From Sipunculus nudus (taxonomy: Eukaryota; Annelida; Sipuncula; Golfingiida; Sipunculidae), in NCBI GenBank assembly GCA_026874595.1, contig CM049308.1, positions 97,559,124-97,623,123 on the forward strand: a stretch of DNA of 64,000 nucleotides, in the 5' to 3' direction. Below are positions 1 through 12,136 of the stretch, one piece after another. Both the position numbers and the translations under genes were made by a program. Under the pieces are notes generated by a model. That model searched no databases. It was given only the letters and a program-made list of their open reading frames with translations, and was not told the DNA's origin. The number at the start of each line of letters is the position of its first letter. Within the stretch, counting starts at the first letter, position 1.

Positions 1-465
1 ATGAGCCTGGGTGGTTCAGGTATCAGCCTGGATGATTCAGGTATAAGCCTGGATGGTTCAGGTATGAGCATGGATGGTTCAGGTATTAGCCTGGATGGTT
101 CAGGTATGAGCTTTGATGATTCAGGTATGAGCTTGGATGGTTCAGGTATGAGCCTGGATGGTTCAGGTATGAGCATGGATGGTTCAGGTATGAGCCTGGA
201 TGATTCAGGTATGAGCCTGGATGGTTCAGGAATGAACCTCGATAATTCAGGTATGAGCCTGGATGGTTCAGGTATGAGCCTGGATGGTTCAGGTATGAGC
301 ATGGATGGTTCAGGTATGAGCCTTGATAATTCAGGTATGAGCCTGGATGGTTCAGGTATGAGCCTGGATGGTTCAGGTATGAGCATGGATGGTTCAGGTA
401 TGAGCTTAAATGATTCAGGTATGATCCTGGTTGATCCATGAAGAAGCTTGATTATTCAGGTATGA
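1..465. repeat. 21-bp minisatellite (cut by the left edge)
   Basis: About 21 head-to-tail copies of a 21-bp unit (core atgagcctggatggttcagg). The unit length is a multiple of three and contains no stop, so the array is open on both strands, giving a seven-residue M-S-L-D-G-S-G repeat on plus. Variants differ mainly at the third and fourth codons. No splice sites, signal peptide or non-repetitive coding flank is visible, so the open frame is best read as a by-product of the repeat. The array runs off the window, so a coding repeat upstream cannot be excluded. Confidence 0.85.
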
Positions 466-1035
466 GGCAGCTTATCGCTATTTCGGCCCTCCGACGTTAG
501 AGAGTCTACGACCAGCGTACTTTGCGTTAGAGAGCCTTCACATACTTCAATGATGATCGCCCTGTGAGGCGCTATGAGGATGCAATTATTTTCGTCATGA
601 CAGCGCCTCATTGTCACATGACATAAACTAAACCAATGGTTATCTTTTTAGGATACTTTATGTCCATACCTACCATTGTTGGATTTCTGACCATATGAAC
701 ACAACTATGGTTCGCACGGGTTTCTGGACGATGACCCACTAGTACGCGATACAGGAAATGACTCATTACCACAGAGATGGATTTTCAAATTGGTGTGTGA
801 GTTCACATTATTATTTTCTGTTATATCACCGTTCATAGCCGAATTGTAAGGTTATCGGCTTTTTACCACGATATCAATGCACAGGATAGGTTGGCGCTGC
901 AGTGTATATTGCCCCGTATGGCTTGTATCACTTCTCAAGTTAGGCTTAGCAGGACAATATAATATCCTACTGATACGTGTATACGAGTCAGGTACAGGCA
1001 TAACCTGACTAATACAGATACGAGTCTGTATTATT
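466..1035. other. Unique sequence, no gene seen
   Basis: No open frame of useful length, no RNA gene and no recognised repeat. The stretch separates the regular 21-bp array from its decayed continuation. Confidence 0.5.
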
Positions 1036-1215
1036 CAAGTAGGAGCCTGGATGATTCATGTATTGGCCTCGATTATTCATGTGTGAGCCTTGATGATCCA
1101 GCTATGGGATAGGATGATCCAGGTATGAACTTTGATTATTCAGGTAAAAGCCTGGAGGAATTAGGTATGAGCCTGGATGATACAAGGCTTGATCTTCAAG
1201 GTCCTTATCTTCAAG
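1036..1215. repeat. Degenerate copies of the 21-bp minisatellite
   Basis: Diverged units (agcctggatgattcatg, agccttgatgatccag, agcctggatgatacaag) in the same orientation as the array at 1-465. They are interrupted by substitutions and indels, as expected for an old edge of the array. Confidence 0.6.
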
Positions 1216-1834
1216 GTCATATATTCAGAAATATATGATTTGTTTATATTATGACCCCTATAACTTTAAAGTTCAAATTTGGCCCACAAGTTGCCTTTAC
1301 AATGATCTTTGATGGGTAAAAACTGTTGAACTTGACCTTATTATACAAGGTCAAATCAACCGAGTTCATCATTTTTAGGAAATCTTGTTGACATGATAAT
1401 TTGTCCTCAAATTCGATAGACAAAATGTTTCAACCAAGTTGACAGAGGAGTGATCTCTGGTGACCATCTTATTCTTCTCTTGTACAACCTGTATCAAGAA
1501 GACATGACTGGATTAAGTTTTCACTCTCGACTTTGGTGTAAAAAAGTAAAAGGTCAGCATCATATCTGAGGTTAATATTAATTCTTGCTTTCAGATGATA
1601 AAATTCCTGTTGTGAATGTTAGGCTAAAATGTCATACTAGTCATCTGAGCGTCATCACCCAAGGTACACTTGTTTATGTTTCAGTTCAAATTAAGACGGT
1701 CTGAAACTAGGGGGTCATAACGGTGTACGCCATATGGTATAATTGAAGTCGTATTAAAAATCTTCCCTACAATCAATAGTTTCGTAAAGCACGTCAAACA
1801 ATAAAAAGACTATGCATTTTTTAAAGGGATTCCA
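1216..1834. other. AT-rich spacer, nothing recognised
   Basis: AT-rich sequence without long open frames, tandem structure or recognisable element ends. Confidence 0.45.
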
Positions 1835-2262
1835 AGGCTTTGTATCAGATTTTGGAGGAACCCTAATGTCGTATTATTAGGTTTTGTTTCAGATTTCTGA
1901 GTGACACTAACTTCGATTATCAGACTTTGCATCAGATTTCTGAGGGACACTTTTATCGTATTATTAAGCTTTGTATCAGGTTTCGGAGGAACACTTACAT
2001 ATGATTGTTCGGCTTTGAATCAGGTATAGGAAGGACACTCATATCGTATTATTAGGCATTGTATCAGATTTAGAAGGGACACTAACATCGTATTTTTAGG
2101 CTTTGTATCAGATTTAGGAGGGACACTAACATCGTATTATTAGGCTTTGTATCAGAGTTAGGAGGGACACTAATTTCGATTAGGCTTTGTATCATATTTC
2201 GGAAAAACATTAACATACACTATTAGGTTTGTGCCATATATCTGAGGGTCACTAATATCTGT
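1835..2262. repeat. 44-bp minisatellite, left portion
   Basis: About ten diverged copies of a 44-bp unit containing gtatcagatttaggaggga and tcgtattattaggcttt. The array stops mid-unit at about 2262 and resumes in the same orientation at about 9673, so the two blocks look like one array split by the intervening 7.4-kb element. Confidence 0.75.
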
Positions 2263-3185
2263 AGTTCGTGGGCTGGAAGGACTCAACTTGACTCCCCTCT
2301 AACACATGTTCAGGGATGACTCGAAATAAAAGCACCTGAACAAAAGACATTGGTGCAATATTAAGATTCTTTGAGAAACGCCATATTAGGGGTAGGGGAA
2401 ATTGAAATGACCATAAGTCCATCAATGTTTAACCTTGAACAATAAAGTACCCAACATATTGTTGCATTAGTTAAGATTTACAATGCAAATAAGGCCAATA
2501 TAAAGGTTTGGGGGGGGGGGGGGTCAAAAGATCATTACATTTTAGTCTGGTCCAAAATATAGAAAATATTGCGACACAATTATTCTGTATGGCGGAATTA
2601 GATCAAACGATCAAATTCTAACCTGGAATTGGTTTGAACTATACATTCAGACAGTTCTGATTCACATATTTCCAAGGATAACTCAAAATAAAAGTTAATG
2701 AACAAATGATATAAATGTTATAAATTTGTGGGAAAAGTCAAGTCAGGGGTAGGGCACACAAATATGACCATTACGCCATAGCTTTTGATCTGGAAGAATA
2801 AATACCGATCCAACTGTTGCTTTGCATGTCAATTAATATGATATATAAAATATGCAGATATCTTAGGTAAGTATTGAGGTCAGCCAGGGTCAAAAGGTCA
2901 TGAGATTTTCGTCTAGGCCAATATCTAATAACTAGAGACTATACTCATTGCCCCTATTAGTATGTAGATAGATTAAATGGTCAAATTATGGCCCGAACAT
3001 TCATTCAGTGTACTAGATATTATGCTTAGCCCATTCTAATGATACAAATATGCAAGTTAAGTATGTATTGTGGTCAGCATGTGTCAAAGGTAATGGAATT
3101 TCACCCTGAGCAAAGCTAGAAAGTAGTGGTTCATCAATAATTTCTATGCTGGAAATAGGACAAAGGGATATAATATATATAGCAG
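2263..3185 (+). repeat. Left inverted arm of the foldback-like element
   Basis: Non-coding arm built of roughly 355-bp subrepeats. The block with gaccataagtccatcaatg near 2412 recurs, diverged, near 2765, and the 'aaggtcatg' motif recurs near 2526, 2895 and 3094. It contains a run of about 14 G near 2511. Confidence 0.65.
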
Positions 3186-3244
3186 GTACTTAAAGTAACG
3201 TTGTTATAGCAACCAGGTGTAGGTATATCAGCAGGCATTTGACT

Positions 3245-6200
3245 GATGATTTACAGTTCTCTTTAAAAAAAAACTCACTTAAATAAATATGGATGTCGTT
3301 ATGGCCGCTCCAATGATTTACAGTTCTCTTTAAAAAAACTCACTTAAATAAATATGGATGTCGTTATGGCCGCTCTAATGATTTACAGTTCTCTTTAAAA
3401 AAGCTCACTTAAATAAATATGGATGTCGTTATGGCCGCTCCAATGATTTACAGTTCTCTTTAAAAAAGCTCACTTAAATAAATATGGATGTCGTTATGGC
3501 CGCTCCAATGATTTACAGTTCTCTTTAAAAAAAGCTCACTTAAATAAATATGGATGTCGTTATGGCCGCTCCAATGATTTAAAGTTCTCTTTTAGAAAAA
3601 GCTCACTTAAATAAATATGGAAGTCGTTATAGCCGCTTCAATGATTTACAGTTCTCTTTAAAAGAAGCTCACTTAAATAAATATGGATGTCGTTATGGCC
3701 GCTCCAATGATTTACAGTTCTCTTTAAAAAAAGCTCACTTAAATAAATATGGATGTCGTTATGGCCGCTCCAATGATTTAAAGTTCTCTTTTAGAAAAAG
3801 CTCACTTAAATAAATATGGATGTCGTTATGGCCGCTCTAATGATTTACAGTTCTCTTTAAAAAAGCTCACTTAAATAAATATGGATGTCATTATGGCCGC
3901 TCCAATGATTTACAGTTCTCTTTAAAAAAGCTCACTTAAATAAATATGGATGTCGTTATGGCCGCTCCAATGATTTACAGTTCTCTTTAAAAAAAGCTCA
4001 CTTAAATAAATATGGATGTCGTTATGGCCGCTCCAATGATTTAAAGTTCTCTTTTAGAAAAAGCTCACTTAAATAAATATGGATGTCGTTATGGCCGCTC
4101 CAATGATTTACAGTTCTCTTTAAAAAAAGCTCACTTAAATAAATATGGATGTCGTTATGGCCGCTCCAATGATTTAAAGTTCTCTTTTAGAAAAAGCTCA
4201 CTTAAATAAATATGGATGTCGTTATGGCCGCTCTAATGATTTACAGTTCTCTTTAAAAAAGCTCACTTAAATAAATATGGATGTCATTATGGCCGCTCCA
4301 ATGATTTACAGTTCTCTTTAAAAAAACTCACTTAAATAAATATGGATGTCGTTATGGCCGCTCCAATGATTTACAGTTCTCTTTAAAAAAAGCTCACTTA
4401 AATAAATATGGATGTCGTGATGGCCGCTCCAATGATTTAAAGTTCTCTTTTAGAAAAAGCTCACTTAAATAAATATGGAAGTCGTTATAGCCGCTTCAAT
4501 GATTTACAGTTCTCTTTAAAAGAAGCTCACTTAAATAAATATGGATGTCGTTATGGCCGCTCCAATGATTTAAAGTTCTCTTTTAGAAAAAGCTCACTTA
4601 AATAAATATGGAAGTCGTTATAGCCGCTTCAATGATTTACAGTTCTCTTTAAAAGAAGCTCACTTAAATAAATATGGATGTCTTTATGGCCGCTCCAATG
4701 ATTTACAGTTCTCTTTAAAAAAAAAGCTCACTTAAATAAATATGGAAGTCGTTATAGCCGCTTCAATGATTTTCAGTTCTCTTTAATAAACCTCACTTAA
4801 ATAAATATGGATGTCGTTATGGCCGCTCCAATGATTTACAGTTCTCTTTAAAAAAAAAGCTCACTTAAATAAATATGGAAGCCGTTATAGCCGCTTCAAT
4901 GATTTACAGTTCTCTTTAAAAAAACTCACTTAAATAAATATGGATGTCGTTATGGCCGCTCCAATGATTTACAGTTCTCTTTAAAAAAGCTCACTTAAAT
5001 AAATATGGAAGTCGTTATAGCCGCTTCAATGATTTAAAGTTCTCTTTAAAAAAGCTCACTTAAATAAATATGGATGTCGTTATGGCCGCTCCAATGATTT
5101 ACAGTTCTCTTTAAAAAAAAAAGCTCACTTAAATAAATATGGATGTCATTATGGCCGCTTCAATGTTTTACAGTTCTCTTTAAAAAAAGCTCACTTAAAT
5201 AAATATGGATGTCGTTATGGCCGCTTCAATGATTAACAGTTCTCTTTAAAAAAAGCTCACTTAAATAAATATGGATGTCATTATGGCCGCTTCAATGATT
5301 TACAGTTCTCTTTAAAAAAGCTCACTTAAATAAATATGGATGTCGTTATGGCCGCTTCAATGATTTACAGTTCTCTTTAAAAAAAGCTCACTTAAATAAA
5401 TATGGATGTCGTTATGGCCGCTCCAATGATTTAAAGTTCTCTTTTAGAAAAAGCTCACTTAAATAAATATGGAAGTCGTTATAGCCGCTTCAATGATTTA
5501 CAGTTCTCTTTAAAAGAAGCTCACTTAAATAAATATGGATGTCTTTATGGCCGCTCCAATGATTTACAGTTCTCTTTAAAAAAAAAGCTCACTTAAATAA
5601 ATATGGAAGTCGTTATAGCCGCTTCAATGATTTACAGTTCTCTTTAATAAAGCTCACTTAAATAAATATGGATGTCGTTATGGCCGCTCCAATGATTTAC
5701 AGTTCTCTTTAAAAAAAAGCTCACTTAAATAAATATGGAAGCCGTTATAGCCGCTTCAATGATTTACAGTTCTCTTTAAAAAAGCTCACTTAAATAAATA
5801 TGGATGTCGTTATGGCCGCTCCAATGATTTACAGTTCTCTTTAAAAAAGCTCACTTAAATAAATATGGAAGTCGTTATAGCCGCTTCAATGATTTACAGT
5901 TCTCTTTAAAAAAGCTCACTTAAATAAATATGGATGTCGTTATGGCCGCTCCAATGATCTACAGTTCTCTTTAAAAAAAAGCTCACTTAAATAAATATGG
6001 ATGTCATTATGGCCGCTTCAATGATTTACAGTTCTCTTTAAAAAAAAACTCACTTAAATAAATATGGATGTCGTTATGGCCGCTTCAATGATTAACAGTT
6101 CTCTTTAAAAAAAGCTCACTTAAATAAATATGGATGTCATTATGGCCGCTTCAATGATTTACAGTTCTCTTTAAAAGAAGCTCACTTAAATAAATATGGA

Positions 6201-7135
6201 TGTCGTTATGGCCGCTTCAATGATTAACAGTTCTCTTTAAAAAAAAAGCTCACTTAAATAAATATGGATGTCGTTATGGCCGCTCCAATGATTTACAGTT
6301 CTCTTTAAAAGAAGCTCACTTAAATAAATATGGATGTCGTTATGGCCGCTCCAATGATTTACAGTTCTCTTTTAAAAAGCTCACTTAAATAAATATGGAT
6401 GTCGTTATTGCCGCTCCAATGATTTACAGTTCTTTAAAAAAAGCTTACTTAAATAAATATGGATGTCGTTATGGCCGCTCCAATGATTTACAGTTCTCTT
6501 TAAAACAGCTCACTTAAATAAAATATGGATGTCGTTATGGCCGCTTCAATGATTTACAGTTCTCTTTAAAAAAGCTCATTATAATAAATATGGATGTCGT
6601 TATGGCCGCTCCAATGATTTACAGTTCTCTTTAAAAAAGCTCACTAAAATAAATATGGATGTCGTTATGGCCGCTCCAATGATTTACAGTTCTCTTTAAA
6701 AAAGCTCACTTAAATAAATATGGATATCGTTATGGCCGCTTCAATGATTTACAGTTCTCTATAAATAAGCTCACTTAAATAAATATGGATGTCCTTATGG
6801 CCACTTCAATGATTTACAGTTCTCTTTAAAAGAGCTCAATTAAATAAATATAGAAGTCGTTATAGCCGCTTCAATGATTTACAGTTCTCTTTAAAAAAGT
6901 TCACTTAAATAAATATGGATGTCGTTATGGCCGCTCCAATGATAAACAGTTCTCTTTAAAAGAGCTCACTTAAATAAATATGGATGTCGTTATGGCCGCT
7001 CCAATGATTTACAGTTCTCTTTTAAAGAGCTCACTTAAATGAATATGGATGTCGTTATGGCCGCTTCAATGATTTACAGTTCTCTTTTAAAGAGCTCACT
7101 TAAATAAATATGGATGTCGTTATGGCCGCTTCAAT
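3245..7135. repeat. ~65-bp satellite, about 60 copies
   Basis: Head-to-tail units of 64-67 bp: a block starting gatttacagttctcttta, an A-run of variable length, ctcacttaaataaatatgg, then a tcgttatggccgct block. Two main subtypes are interleaved. One has atgtcgttatggccgctcc; the other has aagtcgttatagccgcttc, often next to a variant unit with aaagttctcttttag. Divergence rises in the last ~0.8 kb, as expected when the array edge escapes homogenisation. No coding potential. Confidence 0.95.
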
Positions 7136-8514
7136 GGCGGTAAAGGCATCCGCGTTCATTTTTTTTTTTCGTCACAATAACGTTCTCATAGATCCTTCTT
7201 TATATGTTCAGTTGTACTGTAATGGTACAGTTCATATTTTTCCTAACATGCTGCGAATTTTTTTTTCATTAGGTTAACATGCAAACTTTAAAAGGATATA
7301 TAAGGGTACCGTAGGTCAGTTTCGCTCAGTTTGGGGGGGGGGGGGGGAGACAAGGTGGTGCACAGGTTCTCTTTGTAACTGCAAAACTCTTTCCGCTGAT
7401 ACACTTCAGCTAATTCATAAGCCCATACAATATATAGCTAAATTAAGGACCAGCTACAGTTCATCACCTGATTTTGACAGCAAATATTGCAGAAGTTTCT
7501 TGTTGATGCTAAATGGAATGAAATTATTCGCCTTTTTCGCTATTGTAGTGGCCAGCTATTTAAAATGACTTATGTTCGCCTTTTAACTCTTAATTGTTAC
7601 AAAGTGTTAACACCCAAAATGCGATAAAGTACACTTTTAGGAAAATGTATGTGTTTTGTTCAGTAACGGGGTGCACACAACATGTGATGATATTTGACTA
7701 AGTGAATATTCCCCATTTTTGTCATTGTGGTAGCCATATTAACAGCCATTTTGGACTCTTAAATATGTCCTTTCATTTGTAATGTAAAACATCGGCCAAA
7801 AGTCTGCTGATGCCAACATCTGACTACTAATACAATGTTTAATGAGCAACAACATGGTATGCAGGACATTCTGCACCGCCACATTGGTTACCATTTTAAA
7901 TGGAGTTTACATAATGGGGCCACATAGTTATTCTATTAAAATCCAAAATGTGTTAAAAAGCACAGTGGGGATCAAAACGTTTTGTTTGATTAAGTTATGT
8001 TGAGGTCCATGATTATACAATCCCCTTCAGCTAAGCATGTAAGTCAATAAAGAAGTCCATCTATGAATCAGCCACAATACTAATTCCGGTACCTGAACAG
8101 CAATAAGTTTACATACAATGATCCAGAGTTACCTTATTCATGCTGGAACAATCAATGGTCCAGTATAGTAGCATCTATGAAATAATTTGTTGTGTTTATT
8201 TGACGACAAAAAATATAATGAAAGGAAATTCCTTTACCGCCCGGTAGGCGTCATAATGGCCGCCATTTTTGTGAATATTTTTTGAACGAGTAACGGAAAA
8301 TATCAGTCATAGGCCTCTTGATACTGACACTTGATTACTTAAACAATTTTGTTGTAAGCAATTACCTGTTATATATGGACCTTAGAGAGAAGATATCGTG
8401 TCTATTTTGGTTTTAAAAAAAATGCACTTCTTTTCTTAACATTTAAATGTGTTAAATGACACTTAAGGGTACCTAAAAAATACTTTCGTTTAGCCCAGGG
8501 GAGTTCATATGCCC
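7136..8514. other. Unique non-coding segment inside the foldback-like element
   Basis: AT-rich sequence between the satellite and the right arm, with poly-T and a ~15-G run near 7332. There are no frames longer than about 60 codons and no transposase motif. Confidence 0.5.
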
Positions 8515-9672
8515 CTTATAATATATCCTCTAACCTATTACCAACAGACAAAGTACTGATGAATCACTACTTTCTATATAGCTATAGTTTTTTCCCCCAA
8601 AGGAAAAACATTCCATGGCCGTTTAACCCCTGCTGACCTCGGTACTTACATAATACTTCATATATCTCATATATAAAAAAATATGTCATATATCAGCTTA
8701 ACTGGCATGACAAAACAAATATTTGATTGGTACATTATTAATTTATGTCATAGACTTTTGGAGTACGAATATTTTAATTAATCTGACAACTAACAAGTTT
8801 TTTCTCGAAAATTTTTTTTAACGTTGCACCACGTCAATGTCGTTTGATTACGTTCATTTATTTCCAGGTGTCCTTATACAAATATGATCCAGAACCTATT
8901 CCAGGCAATAATTTGATCATTTGATCTATTTCAACCACACAGGTTTTCTATATTTTGGCCGAGGCTAAAAATCATGACCTTTTAATCCCTGCTGACCTCT
9001 ATATTGGCCCTATTTGCATATTTTATATATTATATGACGGACTTGGTAAATGCAACAATTTGGTGAGTATTTTATTGTTCTAGGTTTAACATTGATGGAG
9101 TTATGGTCATTTTAATTTTCCCTACCCTAAAAATCGTGACAAAATCTTCAGTTGTTAAAATTACACCGATGTCTTTTATTTTGAGTAATCCTTGAACTTG
9201 TGTAAGCCAAGACATTCAAGTGTGTGATATAAACCAACATCAGGCAATAAATTGACTATTTGATCTAATTCCTCCTTGCAGAGGAATAATGAGTAGTCAG
9301 TTTCTAGATTTTGAGCATGGGGAAAATTTCATGACCTTTGACCTCTGTTGACCTTAATACTGACCTTATTTGCATATTTTATATATCATCTGAACGGGAT
9401 TGGTGAATGCAATAATTTGATGGGTACTTTGTTATTCCGAGTTAAATAGTTATGGAATTATGGTAATTTTAATTTTCACCACCCTTAAAATGGGTGACGA
9501 AATCTTCAGTTGTTATAGTGTGAAACCACCAGTAAGTCCCAGTTTATTCAATGTTAACATCCTTAAAATCAAAGTATAGGCATATAGCAATAAGAAAAAA
9601 TAGGTTTAGCGAATTGGTGGGTGGGGGGTGGGGGGGATCAAGGTGGGTTCCTCCAGCCCACGGACTACTGAT
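8515..9672 (-). repeat. Right inverted arm of the foldback-like element
   Basis: Reverse-complement homologue of 2263-3185, built of the same ~355-bp subrepeats: catgacc/gctgacc blocks near 8617, 8971 and 9330. It is about one subrepeat fraction longer than the left arm. It ends at tccagcccacggactact, immediately before the resumed 44-bp minisatellite. Confidence 0.65.
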
Positions 9673-9855
9673 AAGTAGGCTTTTTTTATCAGATTTGGGA
9701 GGGACACTGGTATCGTATTATTAGGCTTTGTATCAGATTTCGGAGAGACCCTAACATATGATTGTTAGGCATTGTATCAGATTTCTGAGGGACAATAATT
9801 TTGATTATTAGGCTTTGCGTCAGATTTCGGAGAGACACTAACATCTCAGTATTAG
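9673..9855. repeat. 44-bp minisatellite, right portion
   Basis: About four units of the same 44-bp repeat as 1835-2262, in the same orientation (tcgtattattaggctttg, tatcagatttcgg). It resumes mid-unit directly after the inverted arm. Confidence 0.75.
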
Positions 9856-9863
9856 CGGGCCAA

Positions 9864-9992
9864 GTGAACCTGAATGGACACAGAGGCGTTAACATGAGAC
9901 GACACACCACCTAAATTGACACAGAGTTGTTGATATGAAACGACACATCACCTGAATGGACACAGAGGCGTTGACAGGAGACGACACACAAA
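9864..9992. repeat. ~42-bp tandem repeat, three copies
   Basis: Three successive units beginning cctgaatggacacagaggcg and ending near acgacacacc, with a diverged middle unit. No coding role is visible. Confidence 0.7.
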
Positions 9993-10324
9993 CACAAGCA
10001 CAATCATGTAGATTCAACAATATTCAACGGACACATTCATACGTAGGCCTACCTTCAATCTCCAGTAGAGTTACGAGGTTCCGTTTACAGTGCTTTCAAC
10101 TACAGGGTATAAGTATTCAGCGGCGACTATATGAAATGCAACTGCCACGTTCTGTGCTTGACCAGCTGGATCATTTATATCTGCTAATAATGAGACAATT
10201 ACGCATGGTCCATTTGTCTTCATTATGGGGATATTCAGTTAGTATGAATAAATATACATATATGCATTAGTTACTTACAACTGGTACGAGCGAAAGGTAA
10301 ATGGGACTTATCGTGTTAAAATTA

Positions 10325-11655
10325 TCCAGATTAACATTGCATGATGACGCTTAATATCCAGATAAACATGGCATGCTGACGCTTTATATCCAGATAAACA
10401 TGGCATGCTGACGCTTAATATCCAGATAAACATGGCATGCTGACGCTTTATATCCAGATAAACATGGCATGCTGACGCTTAATATCCAGATAAACATGAC
10501 ATGCTGACGCTTAATAGCCAGATAAACATGACATGCTGACGCTTAATATCCAGATAAACATGGCATGATGACGCTTAATATCCAGATAAACATGGCATGC
10601 TGACGCTTTATATCCAGATAAACATGGCGTGCTGCCGCTTAATATTCAGATAAACATGGCATGCTGACGCTTTATATCCAGATAGACATGGCATGATTAC
10701 GCTTAATATCCAGATAAACATGGCATGCTGACGCTTAATATCCAGATTAACATGGCATGCTGACGCTTAATATCCAGATAAACATGGCATGCTCACCCTT
10801 TATATCCAGATAAACATGGCATGCTGACGCTTAATATCCAGATAAACATGACATGCTGACGCTTAATATCCAGATAAACATGGCATGCTGACGCTTTATA
10901 TCCAGATAAACATGGCATGCTGATGCTTTATATCCAGATAAACATGGCATGCTGACGCTTTATATCCAGATAAACATGACATGCTGACGCTAAATATCCA
11001 GATAAATATGACATGATGACGCTTAATATCCAGATAAACATGACATAATGACGCTTAATATCCAGATAAACATGGCATGATGACACTTAAAATCCAGATA
11101 AACATGACAGGATGAGGCTTAATATCCAGATAAACATGGCAGGATGAGGCTTAATATCCAGATAAACATGGCATGCTGACGCTTTTTATCCAGATAAACA
11201 TGGCATGCTGACGCTTTATATCCAGATAAACATGACATGCTGACGCTTTATATCCAGATAAACATGGCATGCTGACGCTTTATATCCAGATAAACGTGAC
11301 ATGCTGACGCTTTATATCCAGATAAACGTGACATGATGACGCTTAATATCCAGATAAACATGACATGATGCCGTTTAATATCCAGATAAACATGACATGA
11401 TGACGCTTAATATCCAGATTAACATGGCATGCTGACGCTTAATATCCAGATAAACATGGCATGCTGACGCTTAATATCCAGATAAACATGACATGCTGAC
11501 GCTTAATATCCAGATAAACATGCCATGATACCGTTTATATCCAGATAAACATGGCATGCTGACGCTTTATATCCAGATAAACATGGCATGCTGACGCTTA
11601 ATATCCAGTTAAACATGGCATGCTGACGCTTTATATCCAGATAAACATGACATGA
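10325..11655. repeat. 32-bp minisatellite, about 41 copies
   Basis: Units of 32 bp: atatccagataaacatggc followed by atgctgacgctt. Recurrent variants are gacatg for ggcatg, tgatga for tgctga and ttta/ttaa at the junction. Stops occur in the frames, and 32 is not a multiple of three, so it is not coding. Confidence 0.95.
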
Positions 11656-11765
11656 TGATATTTATGTGAAAATACTTCTGTTAAGTAAAGAAACCTCTTT
11701 CGTATCACTTTAATGATCAAGGTGAGAATGGCGTTATCGCATTTGTATATATGTTTGTGTTTTAA

Positions 11766-11769
<4 letters not shown>

Positions 11770-11817
<48 letters not shown>
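11770..11817. repeat. (TA)n microsatellite
   Basis: About 24 uninterrupted TA dinucleotides shortly after the 32-bp array. Confidence 0.97.
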
Positions 11818-11821
<4 letters not shown>

Positions 11822-12136
11822 ATTTACATGTACATCTGTTTATGGCATTTCTCTGTCCTTTTCCTCGTGTTTGTATTTGTTTGTGCGAGCTTTTACAGGG
11901 ATCTTCAATGCTTGAAGACACTGAAGTCCCCTTTGTCTTAAATTGTATTAACTTCTTTACATAATTTTAAATCCTTTAGAAAAAAGGGCTTGGTCTTGCA
12001 AGGAGTCTCCCAGGACCAAATAAAATGCTTTAGAATGAGGACATTCGTTAATGACCAGGCAGATCTGTCAGACTTTTGCACCAGGAGCATAATTTCCTTT
12101 TGAAATGTGAGAACGGGAACTTCCTCCCTTCATGAA
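11818..12136. other. Spacer ending in a ~75-bp partial repeat copy
   Basis: Mostly unique. About 12,058-12,130 (ggcagatctgt ... gaacttcctccctt) duplicates about 12,849-12,920 inside the adjacent complex repeat, so a truncated extra copy abuts the repeat's left edge. Confidence 0.6.

Larger units (their letters stand above)
2263..9672. mobile_element. Foldback-like element with ~1-kb inverted arms and a satellite core
   Basis: The two ends are inverted copies of each other. Plus-strand cgtgggctgga near 2267 is matched in inverse by tccagcccacg near 9652. A stretch near 2393-2460 pairs with the reverse complement of about 9070-9130 at roughly 85% by eye, and 3090-3180 pairs with about 8520-8640. 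Between the arms lie a ~3.9-kb satellite and ~1.4 kb of unique non-coding DNA. The flanking 44-bp minisatellite is in direct orientation on both sides and is broken in mid-unit, which indicates an insertion. No transposase-like frame is present, so it would be non-autonomous. Long inverted arms made of subrepeats recall Foldback/TU-type elements. The exact ends and target-site duplication cannot be fixed by eye. Confidence 0.6.

Noticed and set aside
1-441. 146-codon M-S-L-D-G-S-G repeat protein
   Set aside because: The 21-bp minisatellite is open on both strands and decays downstream; there is no non-repeat coding context in the window.
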